A stretch of 35,467 bases of DNA from Paraburkholderia sp. C35 (GCF_003121405.1 NZ_QBUY01000096.1:1-35467); one strand, 5' to 3'. Positions 15,838 to 23,676 are shown, counted from the first letter of the stretch. The notes: a model not told the origin generated them from the letters alone. Numbers and translations are program-made.

Positions 15838-16187
15838 GATGTGAGGTTCCTGCGCAGTGGTTCGCTGCAAATCGATCATCCATGCACGATGGTTGCGCGC
15901 ACGACGATCCCATGCATCAAGCGTACGGCACGCATCGCACGAATAAAATCCGCGCGAGTGCCACGCGTGTTGGCTAGCTTCCCGAGTCGGCTAAAGGTTT
16001 TACCAGGTTGCGCGCGTGGCGCATCTGCGCATGGCGTTCGTGCACGCGTCGTTACCGCGAAAAGCCTGCAAAGAAGGCTTTTCACGTGAATTTGCGCTGG
16101 TTATGATGGACCTTGACATCAATCAGACAGGCAGCGCGTAGAGACAGCCGGTCCCCATACGGCGCGCGTTGCACACAGGTTCAGCAC
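15838..16187. promoter_or_regulatory. Divergent control region between iacG and the response regulator
   Basis: No gene is supported. The region holds CTAAAG (15991-15996), matching one half of the palindrome found upstream of iacA, an AT-rich candidate -10 region for iacG around 15941-15949, a 9-7-9 inverted repeat (16059-16083), and a palindromic TTCACGTGAA (16081-16090). Both iacG and the regulator gene should be driven from here. Confidence 0.55.
16059..16083. promoter_or_regulatory. 9-7-9 inverted repeat upstream of the response regulator
   Basis: GAAAAGCCT (16059-16067) and AGGCTTTTC (16075-16083) are perfect complements separated by GCAAAGA. No gene ends here, so it is more likely an operator than a terminator. 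It lies 105-129 bases before the regulator's ATG at 16188. Confidence 0.55.
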
Positions 16188-16844
16188 ATGAGTTCAGCCA
16201 GCAAGGCATCATCCATCGCGCCAGTCGCGCCCATCGTGTATATCGTCGACGACGACAACGGCATGCGTACTTCGCTCGCGTGGCTGCTGGAATCGGTGGG
16301 CGTGAAGTCGGAAGGGTTTGCGAGTGCCGCGGAGTTTCTAAAAGCCTTCGACGCGAACGTGCCCGCATGCCTCGTGCTCGACGTGCGCATGCCCGAGACG
16401 AGCGGCTTCGATGTGCAGGCGGAACTCAACGCGCGCGGCGCGACCTTGCCGATCATTTTCGTCAGCGGTCATGGCGACATTCCGATGTCGGTGCGGGCGC
16501 TGCAAAACGGCGCAATCGATTTCGTCGAGAAGCCCTACAACTCGCAGCAAATGCTGGAACGCGTGCAGCGCGCAATGAAGCTCGCGACGCAGCGTCATGC
16601 AGCGGATCAGAAGCATCGCGAACTGCGTCAGCGGATTGAATCGCTGACGGCGCGAGAAAAGGAAGTGTTGCGCGGCGTGCTGGACGGCAAGGGCAGCAAG
16701 CGCATCGCGTCGGACCTGTCGATCAGTGTGAAGACGGTCGACGTGCACCGCGCGAGCATCAAGGACAAGCTTGGCGCGTCGTCGATTGCGACGCTGGTGC
16801 GCGATGTGATGGCCGTATGGAGTCCGGGCGAGGGCCGCGACTAG
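16188..16844 (+). CDS. FixJ/LuxR-type response regulator of the iac cluster
   Basis: A 218-residue transcription factor. The receiver domain spans about residues 15-132, with acidic Asp21-Asp22, phospho-acceptor Asp65 (LVLDVRMP), the Ser94 region (VSGHGDIPMSVRAL) and Lys115 (FVEKPY). A LuxR-type helix-turn-helix follows at about 151-200 (LTAREKEVLRGVLDGKGSKRIASDLSISVKTVDVHR). This is the FixJ/TodT/StyR architecture, and the receiver shares the FixJ-type SGHGDIPM signature. Its probable kinase is the PAS sensor at 21158-22699. In P. phytofirmans a two-component system apparently responding to IAA controls iac genes. I chose the ATG at 16188 because earlier codons give a non-conserved leader. 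Confidence 0.9.
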   Translation: MSSASKASSIAPVAPIVYIVDDDNGMRTSLAWLLESVGVKSEGFASAAEFLKAFDANVPACLVLDVRMPETSGFDVQAELNARGATLPIIFVSGHGDIPMSVRALQNGAIDFVEKPYNSQQMLERVQRAMKLATQRHAADQKHRELRQRIESLTAREKEVLRGVLDGKGSKRIASDLSISVKTVDVHRASIKDKLGASSIATLVRDVMAVWSPGEGRD

Positions 16845-16857
16845 TATCGAACGGCAT

Positions 16858-16903
16858 GGAAGGGCACGCGGCCCTGACATGGCAAGGCCGCGCCGATCCT
16901 TCC
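16858..16903. terminator. Hairpin between response regulator and iacE ends
   Basis: GGAAGG (16858-16863) pairs with CCTTCC (16898-16903), and inside it CGCGGCC (16867-16873) pairs with GGCCGCG (16886-16892). It sits in the 64-base gap between convergent genes and probably ends both transcripts. There is no U-tract. Confidence 0.5.
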
Positions 16904-16908
16904 CCACA

Positions 16909-17652
16909 CTAGCGCATGTAAAGCCCGCCGTTCACATCCCAGCAGGCGCCGTTGGCGAAGTACGCATCACCCGATGCGAGCAGCACGGCGACCTGCGCGA
17001 CATAGTCCGCTGATCCAAGACGCCCGACGGGAATGCTGGAAATGACCTTGTCGAGCTTGTCGGCGGGCACGCTTTCGTGAACGATGGGTAAATCCAGCGG
17101 TCCCGGCGAGATCGCATTGACGGTCACGCCGCGCGCGGCCAGATCGCGCGCGAACACCTTGGTCAACGTAATCGCACCGCCTTTCGCCGCTGCATAGTGC
17201 GCGCCCGTCGCCGAGCCGCCATTCTGTCCCGCCAGCGAAGCAATATTGACGATGCGTCCCACGCCGCGATCGGCGAAATACTGGCCGAACACCTGGCCGC
17301 CGAACAGCACGCTGCGCAGATTGATGTCGATCACCTGATCGAACTGTTCGGCGGTGATCTCCATCACGGGCAGGACCTTCGATGCTCCCGCGTTGTTCAC
17401 GAGCGCATCGACATGACCCCAGCGGCTGATCAACGCATCGCGTGCGGCTTCGAAGTCCTGCTTGCGCGTGACATCGAGCGGGATCGCGCAGGCGGTGTCA
17501 TGGTCTGCGCTCAATTCCGTGGCCAGCGCCTGGGCGGCATCGATTGCGATGTCGGCCAGCGCGACCTTGTAACCCGCACGATGAAACTGCTTCGCGACGA
17601 CGGCACCCAGACCGCGCGCCGCGCCCGTCACGATAACGACTCTGTTCGACAT
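16909..17652 (-). CDS. iacE: Short-chain dehydrogenase/reductase IacE
   Basis: A 247-residue classical SDR. The Rossmann motif TGAARGLG lies at residues 9-16, NNAG at 86-89, and the catalytic Ser139, Tyr153 and Lys157 (IASLAG, AHYAAAKGG) are all present. Its place as the last gene of iacABIHE identifies it as IacE, which takes part in the early conversion of IAA toward dioxindole-3-acetate. The exact reaction of IacE is less settled than that of IacA. The start at 17652 has AAGGAA upstream and the usual SDR length; a 47-base gap follows iacH. The C-terminus (GGLYMR) lies next to a hairpin terminator. Confidence 0.88.
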   Translation of the reverse strand: MSNRVVIVTGAARGLGAVVAKQFHRAGYKVALADIAIDAAQALATELSADHDTACAIPLDVTRKQDFEAARDALISRWGHVDALVNNAGASKVLPVMEITAEQFDQVIDINLRSVLFGGQVFGQYFADRGVGRIVNIASLAGQNGGSATGAHYAAAKGGAITLTKVFARDLAARGVTVNAISPGPLDLPIVHESVPADKLDKVISSIPVGRLGSADYVAQVAVLLASGDAYFANGACWDVNGGLYMR

Positions 17653-17699
17653 AAATGAAGATTCCTTCAGTGCGTGCGCCTGCACGCACGCTATGGATG

Positions 17700-18839
17700 T
17701 CAGGAAGCGGCCAACGCGGCTTCGAAGTGCGCGGCGACGGCACAGACCTGCTCGTCCGCGCCTTTGCGTCCCACGATCTGCAAGCCCGCTTTCAAAGGCG
17801 AGCCTTCGATCGGGACCGGCAGGCTCAACGCGGGATGACCGCTCAGATTGAACGGCCGTATCAATGAGGACATCGTGAGCACAGGCGTGCCGTTGCGAGC
17901 GGCTTCGATTGTGATCGGCAAGGTGGGCAAGGTCGGCAGCACCAGCACGTCGGCGTGATCGAGTGCACGATCGACGGCAGCCGTGAACGAGCGCCGTACG
18001 CGCTCGGCGGTGTCGAGTTGCGTCTGGGTCGTTTGCGCCGCGGCGCGCAGGCGTGCGTCGATGTCAGCACCGAGCTTGCCTGATTCGACGAGATGCGCGA
18101 ACTCGCGCGCGGTCTCGACGTTGATGACAGCAAGGCCTGCTTCGAAGGCTTCTTTCAGACCATCCAGTTCGATCACGCGCGATGCAAAACCTGCGAGTTG
18201 GACCGCACGCTCCACGCCCTGGCGAATGGCCGCATCGGCATCGACCGACACGATCGCGATGTTCGCGCCTGCATTGGCGCGTTTCGCGAGGTTCGCATCG
18301 AACGCGGGCGCGATGGCCGCCATCACAGCGGCGAGCGTCGCGATGTCACGCGTAAAAGGACCCACGCAATCGAGCGTGGATTCACGCGGCACGGCGCCTT
18401 TGCGCGACACGCGACCGAAGGTCGGCTTGAGTCCCATCACGCCGCAGCATGCGGCCGGTCCGCGAATCGATCCGCCCGTATCGGTGCCGAGCGCGGCATC
18501 GACGAGCTTCAGCCCGACTGCCGACGCCGAGCCGCTCGACGAGCCACCGGGAATACGGGCCGCGTCCTGCGGATTGACGGGCGTGCCCGTGTAATCGTTG
18601 ATACCCGTCATGCCGAACGCGAGTTCGTGCATGTTGGTCTTGCCCGTGATGCGCCAACCCGCATCGAGCAAACGCTGAACGACTTCGGCGTGAGCGGCGG
18701 CAGGTGGTGCGTCCGCGAGTGAACGGCTCGCACCTGTGGTCGGATAGCCGGCCACGTCGATCGAGTCTTTGATCGCGATGGTCGGGCCTTGCGCGGCAGC
18801 GTCCGCGCCCAGCGTGAATTCGCTGATGAATGCAGTCAT
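17700..18839 (-). CDS. iacH: Amidase-signature hydrolase IacH
   Basis: A 379-residue amidase-signature enzyme. The Ser-cisSer-Lys triad is complete: Lys24 (AIKDSIDVAG), cis-Ser100 and nucleophile Ser124 in the run GGSSSGS ... DTGGSIRGPA. It should cleave an amide bond in an opened or modified indole intermediate after ring oxidation. It resembles AtzF/GatA-like hydrolases by fold, but the gene context identifies IacH. The start at 18839 overlaps the stop of iacI by four bases (ATGA), so translation is likely coupled. The C-terminal part (residues 270-379) has the small-domain fold. Substrate assignment rests on context, not on residues. Confidence 0.86.
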   Translation of the reverse strand: MTAFISEFTLGADAAAQGPTIAIKDSIDVAGYPTTGASRSLADAPPAAAHAEVVQRLLDAGWRITGKTNMHELAFGMTGINDYTGTPVNPQDAARIPGGSSSGSASAVGLKLVDAALGTDTGGSIRGPAACCGVMGLKPTFGRVSRKGAVPRESTLDCVGPFTRDIATLAAVMAAIAPAFDANLAKRANAGANIAIVSVDADAAIRQGVERAVQLAGFASRVIELDGLKEAFEAGLAVINVETAREFAHLVESGKLGADIDARLRAAAQTTQTQLDTAERVRRSFTAAVDRALDHADVLVLPTLPTLPITIEAARNGTPVLTMSSLIRPFNLSGHPALSLPVPIEGSPLKAGLQIVGRKGADEQVCAVAAHFEAALAAS

Positions 18840-19363
18840 GTCGTCGTGTCCTTGCGGGCGTTCACTTGCCACGGTGCATCGAAAAGACGTTCGGTGCGAA
18901 AGTGCTGGATCAGCCAGTCGCGGCCATTCGGCGCCGGCACGAAGTCGATGTCGAGCCGCGCGGCGATCAGCTCGGCGCGTGCATCGACGTAACCCGACGC
19001 CTGCAGCATGATCCAGCGGCCGGGCGCGCGCGTGCCGTCGACTTCGATCGTCTCGGAAGTCAGGAAGTGCACATTGGTGGCGAAGTGCGGCGCGGGAGGC
19101 AAATAGCGCTGCAGCATCGCAAGAATGGCATCGTGTCCTTGCAGCTTGCCGAATTTCTCAGTGTACTGCGGGCCGATGCCTTGCCAGATTGCGTCTTCGG
19201 TGAAGAGTGCAGCGAGCGTTTCGCCGTCGAGCGCGCCCGACGGCACGTCGCACAGCGCCATGTAGCGCGCGATGGTCTTGCGCACCGCGTTCTCTGCTTC
19301 GAGCGCGGCGACGCGCGCCAGCAAGGCGTCGAGGGCGGCCGGTGACAGCGTCATATCGCTCAT
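18836..19363 (-). CDS. iacI: SnoaL/NTF2-like protein IacI
   Basis: A 175-residue small protein of the SnoaL/NTF2-like (cone-shaped alpha+beta barrel) superfamily. The N-terminal helix (LLARVAALEAENAVRKTIARYMALCD) is followed by DGETLAALFTEDAIWQG, then strand-rich ATNVHFLTSETIEVDGTRAPGRWIMLQASG and a Phe/Trp-rich end. Family members act as isomerases, cyclases or hydratases, and some are dioxygenase beta subunits. In the iac cluster this is IacI, shared by P. putida and P. phytofirmans, with a role in a late step toward catechol that has not been settled. It starts three bases after iacB and overlaps iacH by four. Confidence 0.84.
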   Translation of the reverse strand: MSDMTLSPAALDALLARVAALEAENAVRKTIARYMALCDVPSGALDGETLAALFTEDAIWQGIGPQYTEKFGKLQGHDAILAMLQRYLPPAPHFATNVHFLTSETIEVDGTRAPGRWIMLQASGYVDARAELIAARLDIDFVPAPNGRDWLIQHFRTERLFDAPWQVNARKDTTT

Positions 19364-19366
19364 GGC

Positions 19367-19756
19367 TCAGGACGCGTTCTGCGCGGCTTGTGCGGCTGCG
19401 GGCGGCACCGTCAATGCACGGCCAACGCGTGCCTCGATCTTGCCGTAGCGCCACAGGTTGTATTCGCCCACCGGCGTCGTGCGGTACAGGTTGCACACGG
19501 CCACGGCCGTGTCGAAATCGGCGACGTCGGCCATGATGTAGAACGTCCACGGCGCGCCATCCGACTGGCCGACCACCAGCCGGTCGTCATCCATCACGCC
19601 GAGCACACGCACGTTTTCCATCGCTTCGACGGCGGCGAGCATCTTGCCGTACGCCTGCCATACCTCGCCGATCTGCTCGCGCGGCAAGTCGAAGAAATTC
19701 TGCGTGACGCCGCAGCAGAACAGAACGCGCAACGGCAACGAACGATTGTCAGTCAT
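19367..19756 (-). CDS. iacB: IacB, small conserved iac protein of unsettled function
   Basis: A 129-residue protein recognisable by its place between iacA and iacI and by the family pattern LFCCGVTQNFFDLPREQIGEVWQAYGKMLAAVEAMENVRVLGVMDDDRLVVGQSDGAPWTFYIMADV. It looks like a small ferredoxin-fold (Dabb/antibiotic-monooxygenase type) protein: strand-helix-strand with a central Asp-rich turn, then DFDTAVAVCNLYRTTPVGEYNLWRY. No catalytic residue is assigned. AAGGGAG stands nine bases before the ATG. It overlaps no neighbour but is 51 bases from iacA. It is consistently part of iac clusters, which argues for a specific role. Confidence 0.85.
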   Translation of the reverse strand: MTDNRSLPLRVLFCCGVTQNFFDLPREQIGEVWQAYGKMLAAVEAMENVRVLGVMDDDRLVVGQSDGAPWTFYIMADVADFDTAVAVCNLYRTTPVGEYNLWRYGKIEARVGRALTVPPAAAQAAQNAS

Positions 19757-19807
19757 GAAACGAAACTCCCTTGAAAACAGGTATCAAATGATCAGTAGCT
19801 GGAACGG

Positions 19808-21001
19808 TTACAGATAACCGGGAATCGGGGGCACGCCGACGAACACGGCGCCCGCGCCGTCGTAATTGCCTTCACCGAGAAACGCGTGCTGGGTGACGAC
19901 CATCGCGTCTCGCAGCAGGCGCTGCAACGGATGTGAGCGATAGATCGCCATCGTGCCGCCCAGCCGGTAGGCACGGTTCACGACGTCCGCGCCTTCACGC
20001 GCGATCTGCGTGGCAGCGAGGCGCAGCAGGCTCACCTGATCCGGCGTGACGTCGTTGCCGGCGAGGATCGATTGCCACACGCTATCCGTCGATTCGTAGA
20101 AGAACGCGCGTGCCGAGCGCAACTGCGCTTCCGCCTTCGCAAGCTCGATCCGGTAGTACGCGCGGTCGGCGAGTTGCGGCGCACCCGTGGTGGTCTTGCG
20201 GCCGCCTGCCATCTGGTTGGCGACATCGAGCGCCGCGCGCGCGAGGCCGAGGTTCACCACGGCCAGCACTTGTGCCGCATACGCAATGGTCGGATAGCGG
20301 TACAGCGGCTCGTCGCCGGTCGGCGTGCCGCCGCGCACGAAGGTCCAGTCTTCGGCGACGAACTGGTCGGTGACGCGCAGATCATGGCGACCCGTGCCCT
20401 GCATGCCGACCACATCCCAGTTCTCGACGATCTCGACCTGAGCCGCTGGAAACACGGCCGTACGCGGCTTGCCAGGTGCGCCGCCATCCTTGCCGCCCAC
20501 GCCGATGCCCACGCCGAGCCAGTCGGCGCCCTTGCAGCCGCTAGCGAATTTCCATGTGCCGTTCACGCGCCATCCACCTGGCGCGGGCTGTGCCGGCTGC
20601 ACGGGAAAGAGACCGCCCGCGAAGACCTGATCGGGGCCGTTCGCATAGATGGCCTGCTGCGTCGCGAGCGGCAGCGCGGCCAGGTAGACCTTCGCAGAGC
20701 CGAAGCTCGCGACCCATGCCGCCGAGCCGGCGGCGACCGCGATGCGCTCGATCATCGCGAGAAACTCGGCGGGCGCGCGTGCATCGCCGCCAAAGCAGCG
20801 CGGCGTGCCCGCGCGATAGATGCCCGCGCGCTTGAGCTTCGCGATCACATCGCGCGGCACATGCGACAGCCGGTCGAATTCGTCGCGGCGTGCAGCGATC
20901 TCGGCGATCACCTCGTCGAGGGGCAGTGCAGCGGTGGCATCCTGTTGCAGCGAAGGCTCGCTGAGGTCGTTGCGCGAGGCGAGGGCAATGGCGGCTGACA
21001 T
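19808..21001 (-). CDS. iacA: IacA, acyl-CoA-dehydrogenase-fold flavin monooxygenase
   Basis: A 397-residue flavoprotein of the acyl-CoA dehydrogenase superfamily, of the group D oxygenase type (HsaA/DszC relatives), which uses reduced flavin from a separate reductase. Helical N-terminal domain to about residue 110, then FAGGLFPVQPAQPAPGGWRVNGTWKFASGCKGADWLGVG forms the flavin-binding beta domain, and the C-terminal helical domain ends AFLGEGNYDGAGAVFVGVPP. In published iac work IacA performs the first oxidation of IAA, and indole-derived colour is a known side reaction. AGGAG lies seven bases before the ATG. It heads the iacABIHE operon and is divergent from the sensor kinase gene. Confidence 0.9.
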   Translation of the reverse strand: MSAAIALASRNDLSEPSLQQDATAALPLDEVIAEIAARRDEFDRLSHVPRDVIAKLKRAGIYRAGTPRCFGGDARAPAEFLAMIERIAVAAGSAAWVASFGSAKVYLAALPLATQQAIYANGPDQVFAGGLFPVQPAQPAPGGWRVNGTWKFASGCKGADWLGVGIGVGGKDGGAPGKPRTAVFPAAQVEIVENWDVVGMQGTGRHDLRVTDQFVAEDWTFVRGGTPTGDEPLYRYPTIAYAAQVLAVVNLGLARAALDVANQMAGGRKTTTGAPQLADRAYYRIELAKAEAQLRSARAFFYESTDSVWQSILAGNDVTPDQVSLLRLAATQIAREGADVVNRAYRLGGTMAIYRSHPLQRLLRDAMVVTQHAFLGEGNYDGAGAVFVGVPPIPGYL

Positions 21002-21044
21002 GTCGTTTCTCCTGAAGGCATTCGATGTTGTTGACGTTCAGGCC

Positions 21045-21073
21045 AGTCTAGAAATGCAAAAAGACATCATCAA
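21045..21073 (-). promoter_or_regulatory. Candidate sigma-70 promoter of iacA
   Basis: Read on the minus strand, TTGATG (21068-21073) and TAGACT (21045-21050) are separated by exactly 17 bases. Transcription would begin near 21038, leaving a leader of about 37 bases with AGGAG at 21009-21013. Both boxes match consensus at four of six bases, so an activator is likely required. Confidence 0.55.
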
Positions 21074-21115
21074 TTGGGGCGCCGCTGCGTGTCTCCTGGT
21101 ATGGATGCCCGCGCG

Positions 21116-21133
21116 TCTAAAGAAATCTTTAGA
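21116..21133. promoter_or_regulatory. Perfect palindrome, candidate response-regulator site
   Basis: TCTAAAG (21116-21122) and CTTTAGA (21127-21133) flank AAAT. The centre is about 87 bases upstream of the inferred iacA start point and 25 bases before the kinase ATG at 21158. Placement suits an activator of iacA and an autoregulator of the kinase. A degenerate copy lies at 15991-16006 upstream of iacG. Confidence 0.6.
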
Positions 21134-21157
21134 ACCGTTGTAGTAAGGCCGGGTGTT

Positions 21158-22699
21158 ATGGTTACGGCTGCACTCAAGGTCCGTCGCACGCGCATCATGA
21201 ACTTTCCCGCCGAAGAAGATTTCCACCGTCTGCTCGATGCGTTGACGCTGTGCGTATTGCTGCACGACGCGCAGACCAAGGCGATCGTGTGGGCCAACCA
21301 GGCCGCCTGCGTCGCGCTCGGTTTCTCGCTCGAAGAACTGCTGCCGCTCAAGGCGCGCGACATGACGCGGCCCGAGCCGAAGTACCGGCGCGAGCTCGGC
21401 GTGGCCGCGATGGATCGCGCGATCACGCAAGGGCCACAGGTGTACGAATGGTGTTATCGGTCGCGCGCGGGTATCGACATGTTGTCGGAAGCGATTGCGA
21501 CCTATGTACCGTTGCGCGAGCGCGCCGTCGTGATGGTGCAGTTCCGCGACATCAGCGCGGAAGAGGCGGTGCGTCAGAAGTTGCGGCGGTACGAAACACG
21601 TCTGCGCGAGTTCATGCAGGATCTCGGCGAAGGCGTGGCCGTGCTGACACCGCGCGGCAAGCTCGAATTCATCAGCGAATCGGGGCGGCGCGTATTGGGC
21701 GTGGCACCCGGCGAGCCGCTCGGCGCGGTGACCGATTACTGCACACCCGCGGATCGCAACCGGCTGGTCACACAACTGCGCCATGCCACGGGTGAACAGC
21801 TCACGCACGCACAGCGCTATCGCATCACACGGCGCGATGGCGCGACGCGCTGGCTGCGCATCACATGCCGGCGGGTAGCGATCGAAAACGACCTGAACGG
21901 CCTGCTGGTTCACTTCCGCGACATCAGCGACGAAGTGTCGACGGAGGAAGCACGCCGCATGGAAGCACGCATGCTCGAATATGCGGGCCGCTATAACGCC
22001 ATGGGTGAAATGGCCACGGCAATTGCGCACGAGTTGAGTCAGCCGCTGGCCGCTGTGCGCAATTTCATCGAAGGCGCGATCCAGCGGCTTGGCCAGGGCA
22101 GCATCGATTCGGCGATCTGGGGATTGCGCAGCGCGGACCGTCAGGCCGAGCATGCGGCGCTGATCATCAAGAGCGTGCGTGAGTACATCGTCAAGCGCGA
22201 GCCGACGGAGACGCACGTCGATTTGCGCGACATTCTCAACGACGTCGCGTACTTCATCGAGTTGCGCGCAAAGGAGGCGGGCGTGCGCGTCAACATCGAG
22301 CAGTCGCCACAAGCGTTGCCCGTGTTGTGCGAGCGCGTGCTGATCGGACAGGTCATCCTGAATCTTGCGTTCAATGCCGTCGAGGCGCTGACGGAAACGA
22401 AGTCGTCGACACGTGTCGTCACACTCGCGACTGCACTTGCCGGAGAACGCGCCGAATTGCGTGTGATCGACAACGGTCCGGGCGTGCCCGCCGATGCACA
22501 CGAGCGTCTGTTCGACGGCTTTTCTTCGTCGAAAGCGGGCGGTAACGGCATCGGCCTTTCGCTGTGCAAGAACATCGTCACGCGGCATGGCGGACGCATC
22601 TGGGCGCAGGCTGCACAAACGGAACGAGCGGCAGAAGGCGGCGGACTCGAATGCCGTTTCGCGTTGCCGCTTGCGCCTTCGGCTGAAGCGGGCGGGTAG
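21158..22699 (+). CDS. PAS-domain sensor histidine kinase of the iac cluster
   Basis: A 513-residue sensor kinase without membrane segments, so it should sense a cytoplasmic signal. Two PAS domains (about residues 13-140 and 145-275: FHRLLDALTLCVLLHDAQTKAIVWANQAAC; FMQDLGEGVAVLTPRGKLEFIS) precede the dimerisation domain with phospho-acceptor His291 (ATAIAHELSQPLAAV). The ATPase domain carries N-box NLAFNAVEAL, G1 DNGPGVP and G2 GGNGIGLSLCKNI. This is the FixL/TodS-like class whose partner is a FixJ-type regulator, the gene at 16188. I chose the ATG at 21158 because it precedes the PAS fold; a second ATG lies at 21197. No cysteine or histidine haem ligand is obvious, so the ligand is probably IAA or a product. 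Confidence 0.88.
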   Translation: MVTAALKVRRTRIMNFPAEEDFHRLLDALTLCVLLHDAQTKAIVWANQAACVALGFSLEELLPLKARDMTRPEPKYRRELGVAAMDRAITQGPQVYEWCYRSRAGIDMLSEAIATYVPLRERAVVMVQFRDISAEEAVRQKLRRYETRLREFMQDLGEGVAVLTPRGKLEFISESGRRVLGVAPGEPLGAVTDYCTPADRNRLVTQLRHATGEQLTHAQRYRITRRDGATRWLRITCRRVAIENDLNGLLVHFRDISDEVSTEEARRMEARMLEYAGRYNAMGEMATAIAHELSQPLAAVRNFIEGAIQRLGQGSIDSAIWGLRSADRQAEHAALIIKSVREYIVKREPTETHVDLRDILNDVAYFIELRAKEAGVRVNIEQSPQALPVLCERVLIGQVILNLAFNAVEALTETKSSTRVVTLATALAGERAELRVIDNGPGVPADAHERLFDGFSSSKAGGNGIGLSLCKNIVTRHGGRIWAQAAQTERAAEGGGLECRFALPLAPSAEAGG

Positions 22700-22706
22700 A
22701 TTCGAT

Positions 22707-23093
22707 CTAGCGTCCAAGCGAGCGGGCCGTCTGACCGCCAATGCCGAAATCGGTGTTGGGAATATCCTTGATCATCACGCGCGTGGCCTGAAGCGGGGCA
22801 TCGAGCACGGCAGCCGCCGTTTCCGATAGTGCCGCGATCAGCGCCTCTTTTTGCATATCGGTGCGGCCTGCAATCAGGATTGCGACGATCACCGGCAGCG
22901 AAGGCGGTGCGCCATGTGCCGCCGTCTTGCCACCGATGCCGAAGTGCACGGCAGGCATTTCGCTTAGCAGGATGCGCACAGACTCCGCGGGCGCGCCGAT
23001 CGCGCTGACCGTTGCGTGCGTAAGACCTTGAATCAGCGACGCCTTGCGCGCTTCGTCGTGTCCGTGCGGTAGATAGACTTCGAGTGTTGGCAT
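22707..23093 (-). CDS. Tautomerase-superfamily protein with two fused 4-OT-like units
   Basis: A 128-residue protein with two tandem 4-oxalocrotonate-tautomerase-like units. Unit 1 runs from Pro2 (PTLEVYLPHG) to FGIGGKTA at 51-58, unit 2 from Pro67 (PVIVAILIAG) to FGIGGQTA at 116-123. The register is exactly 65 residues: Arg40/Arg105 and the FGIGG motifs coincide. After Met removal Pro2 would be the catalytic base. It lies 82 bases after iacD in the same direction. In P. phytofirmans a tautomerase-superfamily gene in the iac region aids removal of dioxindole-3-acetate; this is its likely counterpart. The start at 23093 has a GGAGCAAATCCCAAG leader. Confidence 0.88.
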   Translation of the reverse strand: MPTLEVYLPHGHDEARKASLIQGLTHATVSAIGAPAESVRILLSEMPAVHFGIGGKTAAHGAPPSLPVIVAILIAGRTDMQKEALIAALSETAAAVLDAPLQATRVMIKDIPNTDFGIGGQTARSLGR

Positions 23094-23175
23094 CTTGGGA
23101 TTTGCTCCTTGCGCGCGGCGGCCGTGTTACGGCCTTGCAATGGCTATTCACCGCACCGCTGCGCGCATCAAAGAC

Positions 23176-23676
23176 TCACAGCAGGAAACCAATTGCGCTC
23201 AGCGCTTCTGTCGAATCGATCAGTCGGATCACTTTTTCGACGAGGCGCGGTTCGCCTGTTTCAAAGCTGATCTTGTGCGTGAGATCGGCGGCGAAGATCG
23301 TCGATGCGCCGCGCTTGTACGCGACGATCACCTGTGCCGATTTCACTTCGACCACGTCGGCGGCATCGCTCGTCAGCGTGAAGCGCGACACGGTGCGCAC
23401 GGTGCGAGCGGCATCCGACGCCGACGCCGAATAGCCCGACGTCATGCGCTGCACGCGCAGTTCGCGCATGTGCTGGTCGTCGTACGCATAGTTCAGCGTG
23501 GCGGCGAAGTCGGTGGCCTGCGGATCGATGGGCACCACATAGAAGCCTTTTGCGTCCCACAGATCGAGCCACGCGCGATAGTCGCGGCGATCCAGCATCT
23601 CGGCTTCGCGCCAGATGAATTCGATGGCGCGGGCAAAGGTCTGTTGCGAGAAGAGTGCGTTGCGATCGTCCATCAT
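23176..23676 (-). CDS. iacD: IacD, small (beta) subunit of Rieske dioxygenase
   Basis: A 166-residue beta subunit of an aromatic-ring-hydroxylating dioxygenase. It has the SnoaL-type cone fold: helix FARAIEFIWREAEMLDRRDYRAWLDLW, then FYVVPIDPQ, and the strand-rich YDDQHMRELRVQRMTSGYS and TVRTVSRFTLTS. It should stabilise the alpha trimer and form an alpha3beta3 enzyme with IacC. The start MMDDRN at 23676 overlaps the stop of iacC by four bases (ATGA), so the two are translationally coupled. A longer in-frame start at 23700 would overlap iacC further and is not needed. Confidence 0.9.
   Translation of the reverse strand: MMDDRNALFSQQTFARAIEFIWREAEMLDRRDYRAWLDLWDAKGFYVVPIDPQATDFAATLNYAYDDQHMRELRVQRMTSGYSASASDAARTVRTVSRFTLTSDAADVVEVKSAQVIVAYKRGASTIFAADLTHKISFETGEPRLVEKVIRLIDSTEALSAIGFLL

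Noticed and set aside
18836..19363. Reading the SnoaL-like protein as a second dioxygenase beta subunit
   Set aside because: It shares the fold, but the operon position next to iacB and iacH matches IacI, and a separate true beta subunit (IacD) sits beside the alpha subunit.
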